Shown here: positions 19,402-28,245 of the stretch, piece by piece
Layout: each line of letters begins with the position of its first letter
Position numbering within the stretch: the stretch's first letter is position 1
Source: Streptomyces sennicomposti
GTDB taxonomy: Bacteria; Actinomycetota; Actinomycetes; Streptomycetales; Streptomycetaceae
Direction of reading: 5' to 3'
Assembly: GCF_019890635.1 (NCBI RefSeq)
Contig: NZ_JAIOAB010000048.1
Span: 1 to 55,735, forward strand
DNA length: 55,735 nucleotides
Translations under genes and position numbers: made by a program
Notes under the pieces: generated by a model
Database searches by the model: none
What the model was told of the DNA's origin: nothing
Seen by the model: the letters and a program-made list of their open reading frames with translations, nothing else

Positions 19402-22400
19402 GTGACTGCCCGCCCCCCGTCCAGCGGTCCGGAACCGAAGCGGACGGCCGAGGCCGCCGGCGACGACCGGCCGACGCCCCCGAAGAAGACGCCTCCGGGG
19501 ACGCCCGCGAAGGCCGCGGCGAAGAAGTCCGCCGCGAAGAAGACGGCGACGAAGGCTGCCGCGAAGACGGCGGTCGCGAAGAAGACGGCGACGAAGGCCG
19601 TCACGAAGAAGGCCGCGGCGAAGACAGCCGCCCCGGACACGGTGGCCGCCGCGAAGAAGGCTGCCGCGCCCGCGAAGAAGACGGCGGCCCGCAAGGCGCC
19701 CGCCGCCGGGAAGACGGCCGAGAAGGCGGTCGCGGCGAAGACCGTCACCAAGAGGGCGACGGCGCGGAAGGCGACGCCGGAGACGGCGTCCGCGAAGACG
19801 ACCGCCGCGACGAAGGCTGCCGCGAAGAAGGTGCCCACGCGGAAGGCGGCTGCGGAGAGGGCGGTGTCCGGGACGGCGGCGGCCGAGAAGTCGGCGGCCA
19901 AGACGGTCGCCGAGAAAGCGTCGGCGGCGAAGGCGGTCACCAAGAAGGCCGCGGCGCAGAAAGCGGTCCCGGACAGCACGGCCGCGAAGAAGACGGCGAC
20001 GGCCAGGAAGGCGCCCGCGAAGAAGACCTCCGCAGCCAGGGCGGTGGCGGCCCAGGCCGCCCCGAAGACCGCGCCCGCCCCGCAGGCCGCGACCGCCCCG
20101 GAGAGCGCGCCCGCCGCGCAGAAGACCACGGCGAGGAAGACGACCGCGAAGAAGACCGCCGCGCAGGCCGCCGCCGCGAAGAAGGCCACCGTGAAGAAGA
20201 CCGCGGCGAAGAAGGCCCCCGCCGAGACCGCCGCCCCCGTCGGCACCGCACCAGGCGCGACGGCCCCGGACGCCGAGGCGACGGCCGCGCAGGCCCCGGA
20301 CGTCCAAGCACCGACCGGCGAGGCGGTGGCCGCCAAGGCCCCGTCCGTACGGGCGCCCGGCGGCAAGGCAGCGCCCGGCGGCAGGGCGGCATCCGACGGC
20401 AGGGGCGCGTCCGGCGGCAAGGGCGCGTCCGGTGGGGCGTCCCCCGCCGGGGCGGGCGCGGTGCCCGCCTCCTTCGTCTCCCCGGAGGTGTCCCTCGCCG
20501 TCTCCCCCGCCGTGGACACCCTGGACCGGGAGCGGTTGCTGGCCGGCACCCACCACGATCCGCACGCGGTGCTCGGCGCGCACCCCGTGCCCGGCGGGGT
20601 CGCGGTGCGGGCGTTCAAGCCGTACGCGCTCGGGGTCGCCGTGGTCGCCGGGGACCTCCAGGTCGAGCTGCGTCACGACGGCGACGGCTTCTTCTCGGGG
20701 CTGCTGCCGGCCGGCGCCGTACCGGAGTACCGGCTGGAGGTGGCGTACGCCGGGGCGGTGCAGGTCACCGAGGACGCGTACCGCTTCCTGCCGACGCTCG
20801 GCGAGCTGGACCTGTACCTGATCGGCGAGGGCCGGCACGAGCAGCTGTGGCAGGCGCTCGGCGCGCACCCGACGACCCACCAGGGCGTCGAGGGCACCCG
20901 CTTCGCGGTGTGGGCGCCCAACGCGCGGGGCGTGCGCGTGGCCGGCACCTTCAACTTCTGGGACGGCACCGCGTTCCCGATGCGCTCGCTGGGCGCGACG
21001 GGGGTGTGGGAGCTGTTCGTGCCGGGGATCGGCGAGGGCGAGCTGTACAAGTTCGAGATCACCCGCCCGGACGGCTCGAAGACGCTGCGCGCGGACCCGA
21101 TGGCCCGCCGCACCGAGGTGCCGCCGGCCACGTCGTCGATCATCACCGCCTCGCACCACGAGTGGCGGGACGAGGAGTGGCTCGCGCGGCGCGCCGAACT
21201 CCCGGCGCACGAGGCTCCGTTCTCGGTGTACGAGGTCCATCTGCCGTCCTGGCGGCCGGGCCTGACCTACCGCGACCTGGCCACCCAACTGCCCGCCTAC
21301 GTCAAGGATCTGGGCTTCACGCACGTGGAGCTGATGCCGGTCGCCGAGCATCCCTTCGGCGGCTCCTGGGGCTACCAGGTCACCGGTTTCTACGCGCCGA
21401 CCGCCCGGCTGGGCACCCCGGACGACTTCAAGTACCTGGTGGACGCGCTGCACCAGGCCGGCATCGGCGTGATCATGGACTGGGTGCCGGCGCACTTCCC
21501 GCGCGACGAGTGGGCGCTGGCGGAGTTCGACGGGCGCCCGCTGTACGAGCACTCGGACCCGCTGCGCGCGGCGCATCCGGACTGGGGCACGCTGGAGTTC
21601 GACTTCGGCCGCCGCGAGGTGCGCAACTTCCTCGTCGCCAACGCCCTGTACTGGTGCGAGGAGTTCCACATCGACGGGCTGCGGGTGGACGCGGTGGCCT
21701 CCATGCTCTACCTGGACTACTCGCGCGAGCCGGGCCAGTGGCGGCCCAACGAGCACGGCGGCCGGGAGAACCTGGACGCGGTGGCGTTCCTCCAGGAGAT
21801 GAACGCCACCGTGTACCGCAGGGTGCCGGGCGTGGTGACCGTCGCGGAGGAGTCGACGGCCTGGGACGGCGTCACCCGCGCCACCCACCACCGCGGCCCG
21901 AGCGGCTTCGGCGGGCTCGGTTTCGGGCTGAAGTGGAACATGGGCTGGATGCACGACTCGCTGGAGTACATGAGCCACGACCCCATCCACCGCAAGTACC
22001 ACCACGGCGAGATGACGTTCTCGATGGTGTACGCGTACAGCGAGAACTACGTGCTGCCGATCTCGCACGACGAGGTGGTGCACGGCAAGGGCTCGCTGGT
22101 GTCGAAGATGCCGGGCGACTGGTGGCAGCAGCGCGCCAACCTGCGCGCCTACCTCGCCTACATGTGGTCCCATCCGGGCAAGCAACTCCTGTTCATGGGC
22201 CAGGAGTTCGCGCAGGGCGCGGAGTGGTCCGAGGAGCGCGGCCCGGACTGGTGGCTGCTGGACCCGGCCTACGGCGCGGCGGCCGACCACCGGGGTGTGC
22301 TGGATCTGGTCCGCGACCTGAACTCCGTCTACCGCGACACCCCGGCCCTGTGGTCGCGCGATGTGCACCCGGACGGCTTCCAGTGGATCGTCGGCGACGC

Positions 22401-22686
22401 GGCCGACGACAACGTGTTCGCCTTCCTGCGCTACGACGCCGACGGCTCGCCGCTGCTGGTGGTGTCGCACTTCGCCCCGGTGGTGCGCCCCGACTACCGC
22501 ATCGGCGTCCCCGACGACGTGCCGGCCTGGCGGGAGGTCGTGAACACCGACGCGGCCCGCTACGGCGGCAGCGACGTGGTCCGCCCGGACCCGCTCAAAC
22601 CGGACCCCCAGCCCTGGCACGGCCGCCCGGCCAGCCTCCACCTGACCCTGCCCCCGCTGGCGACGGTGTGGCTCCGCCCGGCCTAG
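19402..22686 (+). CDS. glgB: 1,4-alpha-glucan branching enzyme with very long Lys/Ala-rich N-terminus
   Basis: A 1094-residue GH13 branching enzyme that makes alpha-1,6 branches in the glucan built by GlgE. The enzyme proper begins near residue 373 (VDTLDRERLLAGTHHDPHAVLG). It has nucleophile Asp763 in LRVDAVASM, acid Glu816 in VAEESTAW and Asp890 in SHDEVVHGKGS. The first 370 residues are abnormal: residues about 28-285 are AAKK, KKTA and AKKA repeats like histone H1 or HU tails, then an Ala/Gly/Pro stretch. Usual branching enzymes have 730-780 residues. GTG 19402 follows GAGGAGG and the open frame carries no later start with a comparable site before the core. The TAG stop (22684-22686) is part of the CTAG at which an IS element inserted. 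Confidence 0.93.
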   Translation: MTARPPSSGPEPKRTAEAAGDDRPTPPKKTPPGTPAKAAAKKSAAKKTATKAAAKTAVAKKTATKAVTKKAAAKTAAPDTVAAAKKAAAPAKKTAARKAPAAGKTAEKAVAAKTVTKRATARKATPETASAKTTAATKAAAKKVPTRKAAAERAVSGTAAAEKSAAKTVAEKASAAKAVTKKAAAQKAVPDSTAAKKTATARKAPAKKTSAARAVAAQAAPKTAPAPQAATAPESAPAAQKTTARKTTAKKTAAQAAAAKKATVKKTAAKKAPAETAAPVGTAPGATAPDAEATAAQAPDVQAPTGEAVAAKAPSVRAPGGKAAPGGRAASDGRGASGGKGASGGASPAGAGAVPASFVSPEVSLAVSPAVDTLDRERLLAGTHHDPHAVLGAHPVPGGVAVRAFKPYALGVAVVAGDLQVELRHDGDGFFSGLLPAGAVPEYRLEVAYAGAVQVTEDAYRFLPTLGELDLYLIGEGRHEQLWQALGAHPTTHQGVEGTRFAVWAPNARGVRVAGTFNFWDGTAFPMRSLGATGVWELFVPGIGEGELYKFEITRPDGSKTLRADPMARRTEVPPATSSIITASHHEWRDEEWLARRAELPAHEAPFSVYEVHLPSWRPGLTYRDLATQLPAYVKDLGFTHVELMPVAEHPFGGSWGYQVTGFYAPTARLGTPDDFKYLVDALHQAGIGVIMDWVPAHFPRDEWALAEFDGRPLYEHSDPLRAAHPDWGTLEFDFGRREVRNFLVANALYWCEEFHIDGLRVDAVASMLYLDYSREPGQWRPNEHGGRENLDAVAFLQEMNATVYRRVPGVVTVAEESTAWDGVTRATHHRGPSGFGGLGFGLKWNMGWMHDSLEYMSHDPIHRKYHHGEMTFSMVYAYSENYVLPISHDEVVHGKGSLVSKMPGDWWQQRANLRAYLAYMWSHPGKQLLFMGQEFAQGAEWSEERGPDWWLLDPAYGAAADHRGVLDLVRDLNSVYRDTPALWSRDVHPDGFQWIVGDAADDNVFAFLRYDADGSPLLVVSHFAPVVRPDYRIGVPDDVPAWREVVNTDAARYGGSDVVRPDPLKPDPQPWHGRPASLHLTLPPLATVWLRPA
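19480..20260 (+). repeat. In-frame AAG-GCx repeat encoding the Lys/Ala tail of GlgB
   Basis: About 780 nt are made of GCGAAGAAG, GCCGCGAAG and ACGGCG words in varying order, giving AAKK/KKTA peptides. Lysine is almost always AAG. The stretch is purine-rich on the coding strand and lower in GC than its flanks, and its length is a multiple of the codon throughout. Confidence 0.85.
22683..22686. repeat. Left target-site duplication CTAG of the IS element
   Basis: CTAG here and CTAG at 24540-24543 flank the element, matching the 4-bp YTAR duplication described for IS701-type elements. The TAG of this copy is the glgB stop codon, so the duplication kept glgB complete. Confidence 0.85.
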
Positions 22687-22707
22687 TACTCCAGTGCGAC
22701 TTCGTGA
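22687..22707. repeat. IS left terminal inverted repeat
   Basis: It pairs base for base with 24519-24539. The outer bases are TACTCCAGTGC, directly next to the CTAG duplication. Confidence 0.9.
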
Positions 22708-22708
22708 T

Positions 22709-24033
22709 CTATCCGGTCGCGGGGGCAGCGAGTCGTCGCAGGTAATGGCTGCGCCGGGCTGCGGCCTGGTGGGTTCTGCACCAGTTTGACCAGTGCAACA
22801 CCCTGCGCGGGGATGTGTTTGGTGGGCTCAGCAGGGTGCCGAGTAGGTGGCGGATCTCGGGAACGGTCAGGTCGATGGGGTCGGGGTTGCGGGCGGGCCG
22901 GTTCGGCTGTGCGGTCCCGACCGGTGTCGCGTCGGCAGCGAGGGCGGCCAGGAATGCCAGGGCGAGCATGGCCAGAGTGATGTGCCGATGCCAGGGGGTC
23001 CAGTGGCGGACCTGGTAGTGATCCAGTCCGACCTCCTCGATGCACCACCTGGTCCCAGCCACTCTGACGCTTTCGGACAGCGGCACCCGTTTTGGGGACC
23101 AGCACAGATAGAAGGCGAGCTCGCCGCTGGTGGGTTGCGGCGGATCAGCAGGTGCCGGTGGCCGTCGGCGCCGATCTCGATCCAGGCCCAGTCGTAGTAG
23201 CGCGGCCCCTTCGCTCCGGCTCCTGCGCTCTGCCGGTGCCAGGCCGAGGCGGGCAGGCGGTCGGCGATAACATCCACCCGGGCAGCAGTTCGCCCCTGGT
23301 TGATCCGCACCCGGGTGCTGCAGGCAACGGCCAAGATGTAACCAGTCCGGCGGGACTCCAACAGCGCGCGTAGGCCGGGATCTTGACCGTATGCCTCATC
23401 GCCGGTCACCCAGGATGCGCCGATGCCGGCGTCCAACGCGGCCGCGATCATCTGCCCGGTCAGCGTGGGCTTGGTCGCGAACTCCACCTGGTCGGGCACC
23501 CCGGCACGGGTGCGGCGCTCGGCGTCCCGGGACCAGGACGTATCGGGCAGGTAGAGCCGACGGTCGATCAACGCCCGTCCTCTGCTGGAGGCGTAGGCAA
23601 GGAAGACGCCGACCTGGCTGTTCTCGATCCGCCCCGCGGTGCCGGTGTATTGCCGCTGCACGCCCGCCGAAGCGACGCCCTTCTTCAGGAAGCCTGTCTC
23701 GTCGACGATCAGCACGCCGTTGTCGGCACCGAGGTGCTCGAGGACGTAGGCGTGCACGTCATCACGGAGGGCGTCGGCGTCCCAGCGGGCGGTTCGCAGC
23801 AGCCGCTGCATCGGGCCAGGGCGGGCATGGCCGGCCTGCTCGGCCAGCCGCCAGCAGTTTTTCCGCTCGACGCCGGACAGCAACCCGAGCATGAACGCGC
23901 GGGCCGTGGCACGCGGCTCAACCCGGCTGAACCGGCCCGCGATCCGGGCCATGGCCTGGTCGAACATCGCCCGCCAACGGGCCGCGTCTATGCTGTGGCC
24001 CGCGGCCACAGCACGATCTTCAGGAGTCCACAC
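22709..24033 (-). pseudogene. IS701 family DDE transposase, frameshifted
   Basis: Two overlapping frames together give a full transposase of about 440 residues. The first frame (from GTG 24033) carries MFDQAMARIAGRF, the first catalytic Asp in VLIVDETGFLKKG and the second in WVTGDEAYGQD. It leaves the family sequence after HLLIRRNP. The second frame, ending at 22709, resumes at once with the family sequence (ELAFYLCWSPKRVPLSES) and carries the catalytic Glu in WCIEEVGLDHYQV. Restoring one C in the CCC run at about 23131-23134 joins them, so a 1-nt deletion is the simplest cause. The active site is split between the frames, so the protein is inactive unless the ribosome shifts. Sequencing error in the homopolymer is possible. 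Confidence 0.85.
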
Positions 24034-24045
24034 AACCCCCGGTGA

Positions 24046-24462
24046 TCACGGGGTGGCCGTTTCGTTGCCCGCTCCGGTCCTCAGGTGGTGCCAGGCATGC
24101 CCGCACCCGTCAGCACAGAAGCGGAGCCGCCGCCGATCATCAGCGACGCCAAGAAGTGCGACCAGCAGCCGGAATGCCTTGACCCGCTCGCCATGCGGAA
24201 GGTTGATGATCTTTGCCAGTTGCTCGGTGAGGCGTCCGCGCGTGACCAGCACGGCCGGGGTATGGGTGGGCCGGATGCCAACTCTGCGGATGCTCTCCGA
24301 CCCGTCCTCGCTGGTTGCGCGGGTCTGGATACAGAACCCTGCCAGGTCGCGCAGGACTTCGAACTGCTCAGTGTCGGCGAGACCCTCGAACCAGCCGACG
24401 CCCTGGGTGAGCGGATGGATGCCTTGCGCCAACTCGTTCAGGATGACCGTGCGTCCGTCCAT
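24046..24462 (-). CDS. DUF5958 family protein carried inside the IS element
   Basis: A 138-residue protein, MDGRTVILNELAQGIHPL..., with a conserved middle (GFCIQTRATSEDG, ESIRRVGIRPTHTPAVLV) and a Cys/His-containing end (FCADGCGHAWHHLR). These features match DUF5958, a Streptomyces family of unknown function. ATG 24462 is chosen for its fit and an upstream GGAGG; a longer frame would begin inside the terminal repeat. It lies between the right inverted repeat and the transposase, 12 nt upstream of the transposase start and on the same strand, so the two are probably co-transcribed. It could be cargo, a regulator of transposition, or a captured host gene. The function is unknown. Confidence 0.8.
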   Translation of the reverse strand: MDGRTVILNELAQGIHPLTQGVGWFEGLADTEQFEVLRDLAGFCIQTRATSEDGSESIRRVGIRPTHTPAVLVTRGRLTEQLAKIINLPHGERVKAFRLLVALLGVADDRRRLRFCADGCGHAWHHLRTGAGNETATP

Positions 24463-24518
24463 CCCGCTCCACCTCCATAACAAGCCCGGCTGCGTACCCC
24501 GCAAGGTCATCGAACCAG

Positions 24519-24539
24519 TCACGAAGTCGCACTGGAGTA
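24519..24539. repeat. IS right terminal inverted repeat
   Basis: The sequence ends GTCGCACTGGAGTA just before the CTAG duplication (24540-24543). It is an exact reverse complement of the left end at 22687-22707. Confidence 0.9.
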
Positions 24540-24543
24540 CTAG

Positions 24544-24854
24544 GGCGCCTCGGGTTCGGGCAGACCGAGCGGTAGGGATCTGCTGACGCCTGCAGGAGGT
24601 CGTTGCGGCCGTCGAGCCTGTCTCAGCTGCCCCACCACCGCCTCAAGCTCGGCCACTCATCGACTCCGTCCTGCGTCCGGATCCTGTCACCAACGCCAAA
24701 ATCAAGGCACGTTGCGTCGCCCACCAAGCATCATTACCGACCAGTGGGGACATTAGCGAAAGATTTCGATCATTATAGGTTAATGGGACTAGATGTTCGA
24801 GAAACGCGCCCTACTCTGCTGCCATCACAGGGAGCGGAGTTTGGAGCGCAGAGC
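24544..24854. other. No confident gene; lower-GC leader of the orphan gene
   Basis: The first 60 nt look like ordinary GC-rich host DNA, probably the original glgB downstream sequence. From about 24640 the composition falls and AT-rich words appear, for example GATTTCGATCATTATAGG near 24760. A short palindrome, CGAAAGATTTCG, lies there. The frame of the next gene is open back to 24603, but the peptide encoded resembles nothing and codon use is poor. Confidence 0.4.
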
Positions 24855-25844
24855 ATGTCCGACGCATTCGATTGCGTTGCAGAGCACGTTCGGACCGCCT
24901 TCGGAAGCCAGCCGATTTGCGTCCATGTGGACAATGCGCAACAGTGCGAAATCAAGCGTCACCCTCAGTACGACGAGTTTCGCTCCAAAGCTGTAGTCGC
25001 ACGAGCGGCCCGTCCCGCAAAGTCCCGCTTGTGGGATTCCATGGTGGCCATGGGAAGGCTGTCCGACATGCGCGGCGACGACAGATGGCGTATGGCCGTC
25101 GTGGACTGCCTGACCCCGTTTCTTCGCAAGCGCTCAGAGAGCATCTCCCGGACCTTCTATGCCGATCTGGAGGATATCCAGGCCGAAATGGTCGCATCCG
25201 CCCTCGACACCTGGGCCACCACAGCGACGGGAGTCACTCCGAGCGACGTACCAGGGATGATGCTCAAAGCGGCGGTCAACGCTGCTTATGCGTGCGCAAA
25301 AATCCACGACAATGAGAGCACCATCGGTGACTTAGACATCCTGCACACGCAAGAAGAAGCTCCGAAAGAATTCGCGATCAACGCCTCTGCAATCATCCAT
25401 AACGCCAATCTTCGAGACCCGGCTGTCGCCGAGCAAGCCCTGGGTGAGAGCCATGGGGCCAAATTGCGGAGGTTCGTCCCCCTGCACGTCATCAATGCTT
25501 TCCACGATGACATCCGGACCGGCCGTCGCCCAGGTGTGCCGAACCGCCTCGCGACCGACTCGATGCTCGCGCGTATATTCGTCACGGGCGGCAATCATTA
25601 CTATTACATCTCGGACTTCTACCCCGCGTTCGTCGGCCTTCCGGTCGCCGCAGAGGTATTGGGCATACCCCCATCTTCCGCTTATCGCATGATCCGGGCA
25701 GGTAATTTTCCCTGCCCCACGACGTTCATGGGGCGAAAGCATCAGGTGTACCTGAAGGCTCTCATGAGCCACCTGGACATACCTGACATCATCGTTCACC
25801 CGGACGACGTAGAGAACGGTGCGGCGCACGCCGGCTGGGATTGA
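24855..25844 (+). CDS. Orphan protein with excisionase-like C-terminal helix-turn-helix
   Basis: A 329-residue protein that I do not recognise as a whole. ATG 24855 (MSDAFDCVAEHVRTAF) follows GGAG at a fair distance; the frame is open to 24603, but that part has no plausible start. Residues about 110-180 form amphipathic helices (FYADLEDIQAEMVASALDTW, MMLKAAVNAAYACAK) reminiscent of sigma-factor region 2 helices (weak). Near the C-terminus VAAEVLGIPPSSAYRMIRAG followed by FPCP and GRKHQVYL looks like the MerR/Xis helix-turn-helix of excisionases and replication regulators of integrative elements. GC content is visibly lower than its neighbours and non-GC third positions are common, which suggests transfer. 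It sits between the IS and helD, with a strong hairpin after it. Confidence 0.65.
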   Translation: MSDAFDCVAEHVRTAFGSQPICVHVDNAQQCEIKRHPQYDEFRSKAVVARAARPAKSRLWDSMVAMGRLSDMRGDDRWRMAVVDCLTPFLRKRSESISRTFYADLEDIQAEMVASALDTWATTATGVTPSDVPGMMLKAAVNAAYACAKIHDNESTIGDLDILHTQEEAPKEFAINASAIIHNANLRDPAVAEQALGESHGAKLRRFVPLHVINAFHDDIRTGRRPGVPNRLATDSMLARIFVTGGNHYYYISDFYPAFVGLPVAAEVLGIPPSSAYRMIRAGNFPCPTTFMGRKHQVYLKALMSHLDIPDIIVHPDDVENGAAHAGWD

Positions 25845-25862
25845 CGGGCACCGCAGGACTCC

Positions 25863-25899
25863 GAGTCTGCCCGACTCCGGCAGAGTCGGGCAGAGACTC
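25863..25899. terminator. Bidirectional terminator between the orphan gene and helD
   Basis: The left arm GAGTCTGCCCGACTC pairs with the right arm GAGTCGGGCAGAGACTC apart from a 2-nt bulge, around the loop CGGCA. It lies 18 nt past the plus-strand stop and 8 nt past the minus-strand stop, so it can serve both genes. Confidence 0.85.
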
Positions 25900-25907
25900 A
25901 GAGCACG

Positions 25908-28157
25908 TCAGCCCGCCACCACCAGCCCCTCCGGGAGGGGCCCGGTGTGCAGGATTCCCAGCCGCTGCGTCGCCCGGGTCAGGGCGACGTACAGGTCGCT
26001 CGTGCCGTAGCGGGCGGGCTCGACCACCAGGACGGAGTCGAACTCCAGGCCCTTCGCCTGGCGCGGGTCCAGCAGGACGACCTGCCGGGTCAGGTCGGGC
26101 TCCGCGCCGGCCGTCACGCCGTCCAGCCGGGCGGCCAGCCGCCGGTGCAGGTCGCGCGGAGCGATCACCGCAAGCCGGCCCTCGGCCGGGGTGAGTTCGG
26201 CGACGGCCTTCTCCACCGCGCCGGGCAGGTCGTCGGTGGCGCGGGCCCAGGGCCGCACGCCCGTGGAGCGCACCGAACTCGGCGGCGTGAAGCCCGGGTC
26301 CTCCGCGCGGACCACGGCCGCGGCGACGTCCATGATCTCGGCGGGGGTGCGGTAGTTGACGCCGAGGCGGGTGTGCTCCCAGCGGTCGCCGACGTAGGGC
26401 TCCAGGATGTCCGACCAGGCGCCGACGCCGGCCGCCTCGGCAGTCTGCGCCGGGTCGCCGACCAGCGTCATCGAGCGGGTCGGGCTGCGCCGCATCAGCA
26501 GCCGCCACGCCATCGGCGACAGCTCCTGCGCCTCGTCCACGATGATGTGCCCGAACGCCCAGGTGCGGTCGGCCGCCGCGCGCTCGGCGGCGCTGCGGTG
26601 GTCGTCCTCCGCCTGCCGTTCGGCGAACCGCTCGGCGTCGATGATGTCGTGCGCCGAGAGGATCTCGGAGTCCTCGTCGTCCTTGTCGTCGAACTCGTAG
26701 GTCCGTGAGGCGTAGGAGACGTCGAGGACGCCCTGCGCGTAGGCGATCTGCGTCTCCCGCTCGCGTTCGGCGCGGGCGCGGACCACGCGGTCGTCCTCGC
26801 CGAGCAGTTCGGCGGCCTCGTCCAGCAGGGGCACGTCGGCGACGGTCCAGGCCCGGGTGACCGGGCGGCGGATCGCGGCGGCGTCCGCGTCGGACACGTA
26901 CCCGCCGGGCTCGGCGAGGAAGTCGGCGACCAGGCGCTGCGGGGTGATCCGCGGCCACAGCTGGTCGATGGCGGACCACACCTCGGGGTTCTCGGCCAGC
27001 TCGTCGCGGATCTGGGTGATGTCGCTCGGGTCGAGGAGGTTGGAGCCGTCGTAGGGGTCGGTGCCGATGCGCTCGGCGACCATGTCGGTGAGCGTGTTCA
27101 GGATGTGGCCCTCGAAGTGCTCGCGGGCCGCGTTGTGCGGCAGCTTCGCGGCGCGGGTGCGTTCGCGGGCGACGTTGACCAGGCCGTCGTCCAGCATCAG
27201 GACCTCGCGGTCGTGCTCGATGGCGATGACGGGGTCGGGCAGCGCCTGCCGGTCCCGTACGACGGCGGCGAGCACGTCGGCCATGTCGGCGCGGCCCTTG
27301 ACGGCGGCGGCCTCCGGGGTGTCGGCGGCGGTGGCCTTCACGCCGGGGAACAGCTCGCCGACGGTGGCCAGCAGGACGCCGGTCTCGCCGAGGGAGGGCA
27401 GCACCTCGCCGATGTAGCCGAGGAAGGCCGGGTTGGGGCCGACGATGAGGACGGCGCGCCGGGCCAGCAGCTCGCGGTGCTCGTAGAGCAGGTAGGCGGC
27501 GCGGTGCAGGGCGACGGCGGTCTTGCCGGTGCCCGGGCCGCCCTCCACCACCAGCACGCCGCGGTGCGGGGCGCGGATGATGCGGTCCTGGTCGGCCTGG
27601 ATGGTGCGGACGATGTCGCCCATGCGGCCGGTGCGCGCCGAGTTCAGCGCGGCCAGCAGCACCGCGTCGCCGGTCGGGTCCTCGTGGCCGGTGCGGGTGG
27701 CGTCGCCGAGGTCGAGGATCTCGTCGTGCAGGGCGGTGACCCGGCGGCCCTCGGAGGAGATGTGCCGACGGCGCCTGAGGCCCATCGGGGTGTGGCCGGT
27801 GGCCAGGTAGAAGGGGCGGGCGACATCGGCCCGCCAGTCGATCAGGACGGGGGTGCGCTCGGCGTCGTCGGCGCGCAGGCCGATCCGGCCGATGTGGTGG
27901 CAGGTGCCGTCGGTCAGGTCGATCCGGCCGAAGCACAGCGAGCCGTCCACGGCGTTCAGCGCGGCCAGCAGCCCGGAGCGCTCGGCGACGAGGATGTCCC
28001 GCTCCAGTCTGGCCTGCATGGGCTTGTCGCCCTGCGCGAGCGCGTCGGTGACGGAGGACTCGGCATCGCCGCGCAGCGCGTCCACGCGCGCGTACAGACC
28101 GTCGACGAATTCCTGTTCCCGTCGCAATTCACCGTCGGTCAATTCGGTGTTTGACAA
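25908..28157 (-). CDS. HelD-like RNA polymerase-associated ATPase
   Basis: A 749-residue superfamily 1 motor protein of the HelD type. These proteins bind RNA polymerase and free it from stalled or non-productive states, and a related form (HelR) gives rifampicin tolerance. An N-terminal coiled arm (REQEFVDGLYARVDALRGD) is followed by CFGRIDL. Walker A is GGPGTGKT with Lys212, and Walker B is HIIVDEAQELSPM. Later helicase motifs are TLVGDPAQT, LGVNYRTP, QAKGLEFDSVLVVEP and LYVALTRATQRL. The TTG start follows GGGAG at a good distance and the frame has no better one. I saw no rifamycin-associated inverted repeat in the 150 nt upstream, so the HelR name is not used. The leader holds a terminator and a second hairpin. 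Confidence 0.88.
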   Translation of the reverse strand: MSNTELTDGELRREQEFVDGLYARVDALRGDAESSVTDALAQGDKPMQARLERDILVAERSGLLAALNAVDGSLCFGRIDLTDGTCHHIGRIGLRADDAERTPVLIDWRADVARPFYLATGHTPMGLRRRRHISSEGRRVTALHDEILDLGDATRTGHEDPTGDAVLLAALNSARTGRMGDIVRTIQADQDRIIRAPHRGVLVVEGGPGTGKTAVALHRAAYLLYEHRELLARRAVLIVGPNPAFLGYIGEVLPSLGETGVLLATVGELFPGVKATAADTPEAAAVKGRADMADVLAAVVRDRQALPDPVIAIEHDREVLMLDDGLVNVARERTRAAKLPHNAAREHFEGHILNTLTDMVAERIGTDPYDGSNLLDPSDITQIRDELAENPEVWSAIDQLWPRITPQRLVADFLAEPGGYVSDADAAAIRRPVTRAWTVADVPLLDEAAELLGEDDRVVRARAERERETQIAYAQGVLDVSYASRTYEFDDKDDEDSEILSAHDIIDAERFAERQAEDDHRSAAERAAADRTWAFGHIIVDEAQELSPMAWRLLMRRSPTRSMTLVGDPAQTAEAAGVGAWSDILEPYVGDRWEHTRLGVNYRTPAEIMDVAAAVVRAEDPGFTPPSSVRSTGVRPWARATDDLPGAVEKAVAELTPAEGRLAVIAPRDLHRRLAARLDGVTAGAEPDLTRQVVLLDPRQAKGLEFDSVLVVEPARYGTSDLYVALTRATQRLGILHTGPLPEGLVVAG

Positions 28158-28245
28158 TTCCGCTCCCGCCCGGATATACTGTGCTCACTGGACTTCCCCG
28201 CGACCGTTTCGAAAACGAAGTCGCGAACCACCGAATATACGCAGA

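Larger units (their letters stand above)
22687..24539 (-). mobile_element. IS701-family insertion sequence, 1853 bp, with passenger gene
   Basis: The ends are perfect 21-bp inverted repeats: TACTCCAGTGCGACTTCGTG and one further base at 22687-22707, and their complement at 24519-24539. CTAG is duplicated on both sides. Inside, on the minus strand, are a DUF5958 gene (24046-24462) and, 12 nt downstream of it, a DDE transposase that is split by a frameshift near 23131. Perfect ends and target duplication point to a recent insertion. It sits immediately after the glgB coding sequence and before a lower-GC gene. Confidence 0.92.

Noticed and set aside
24603..24854. N-terminal extension of the orphan gene from TTG 24603
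   Set aside because: No protein-like composition; ATG 24855 has a better upstream site and starts a plausible helix.
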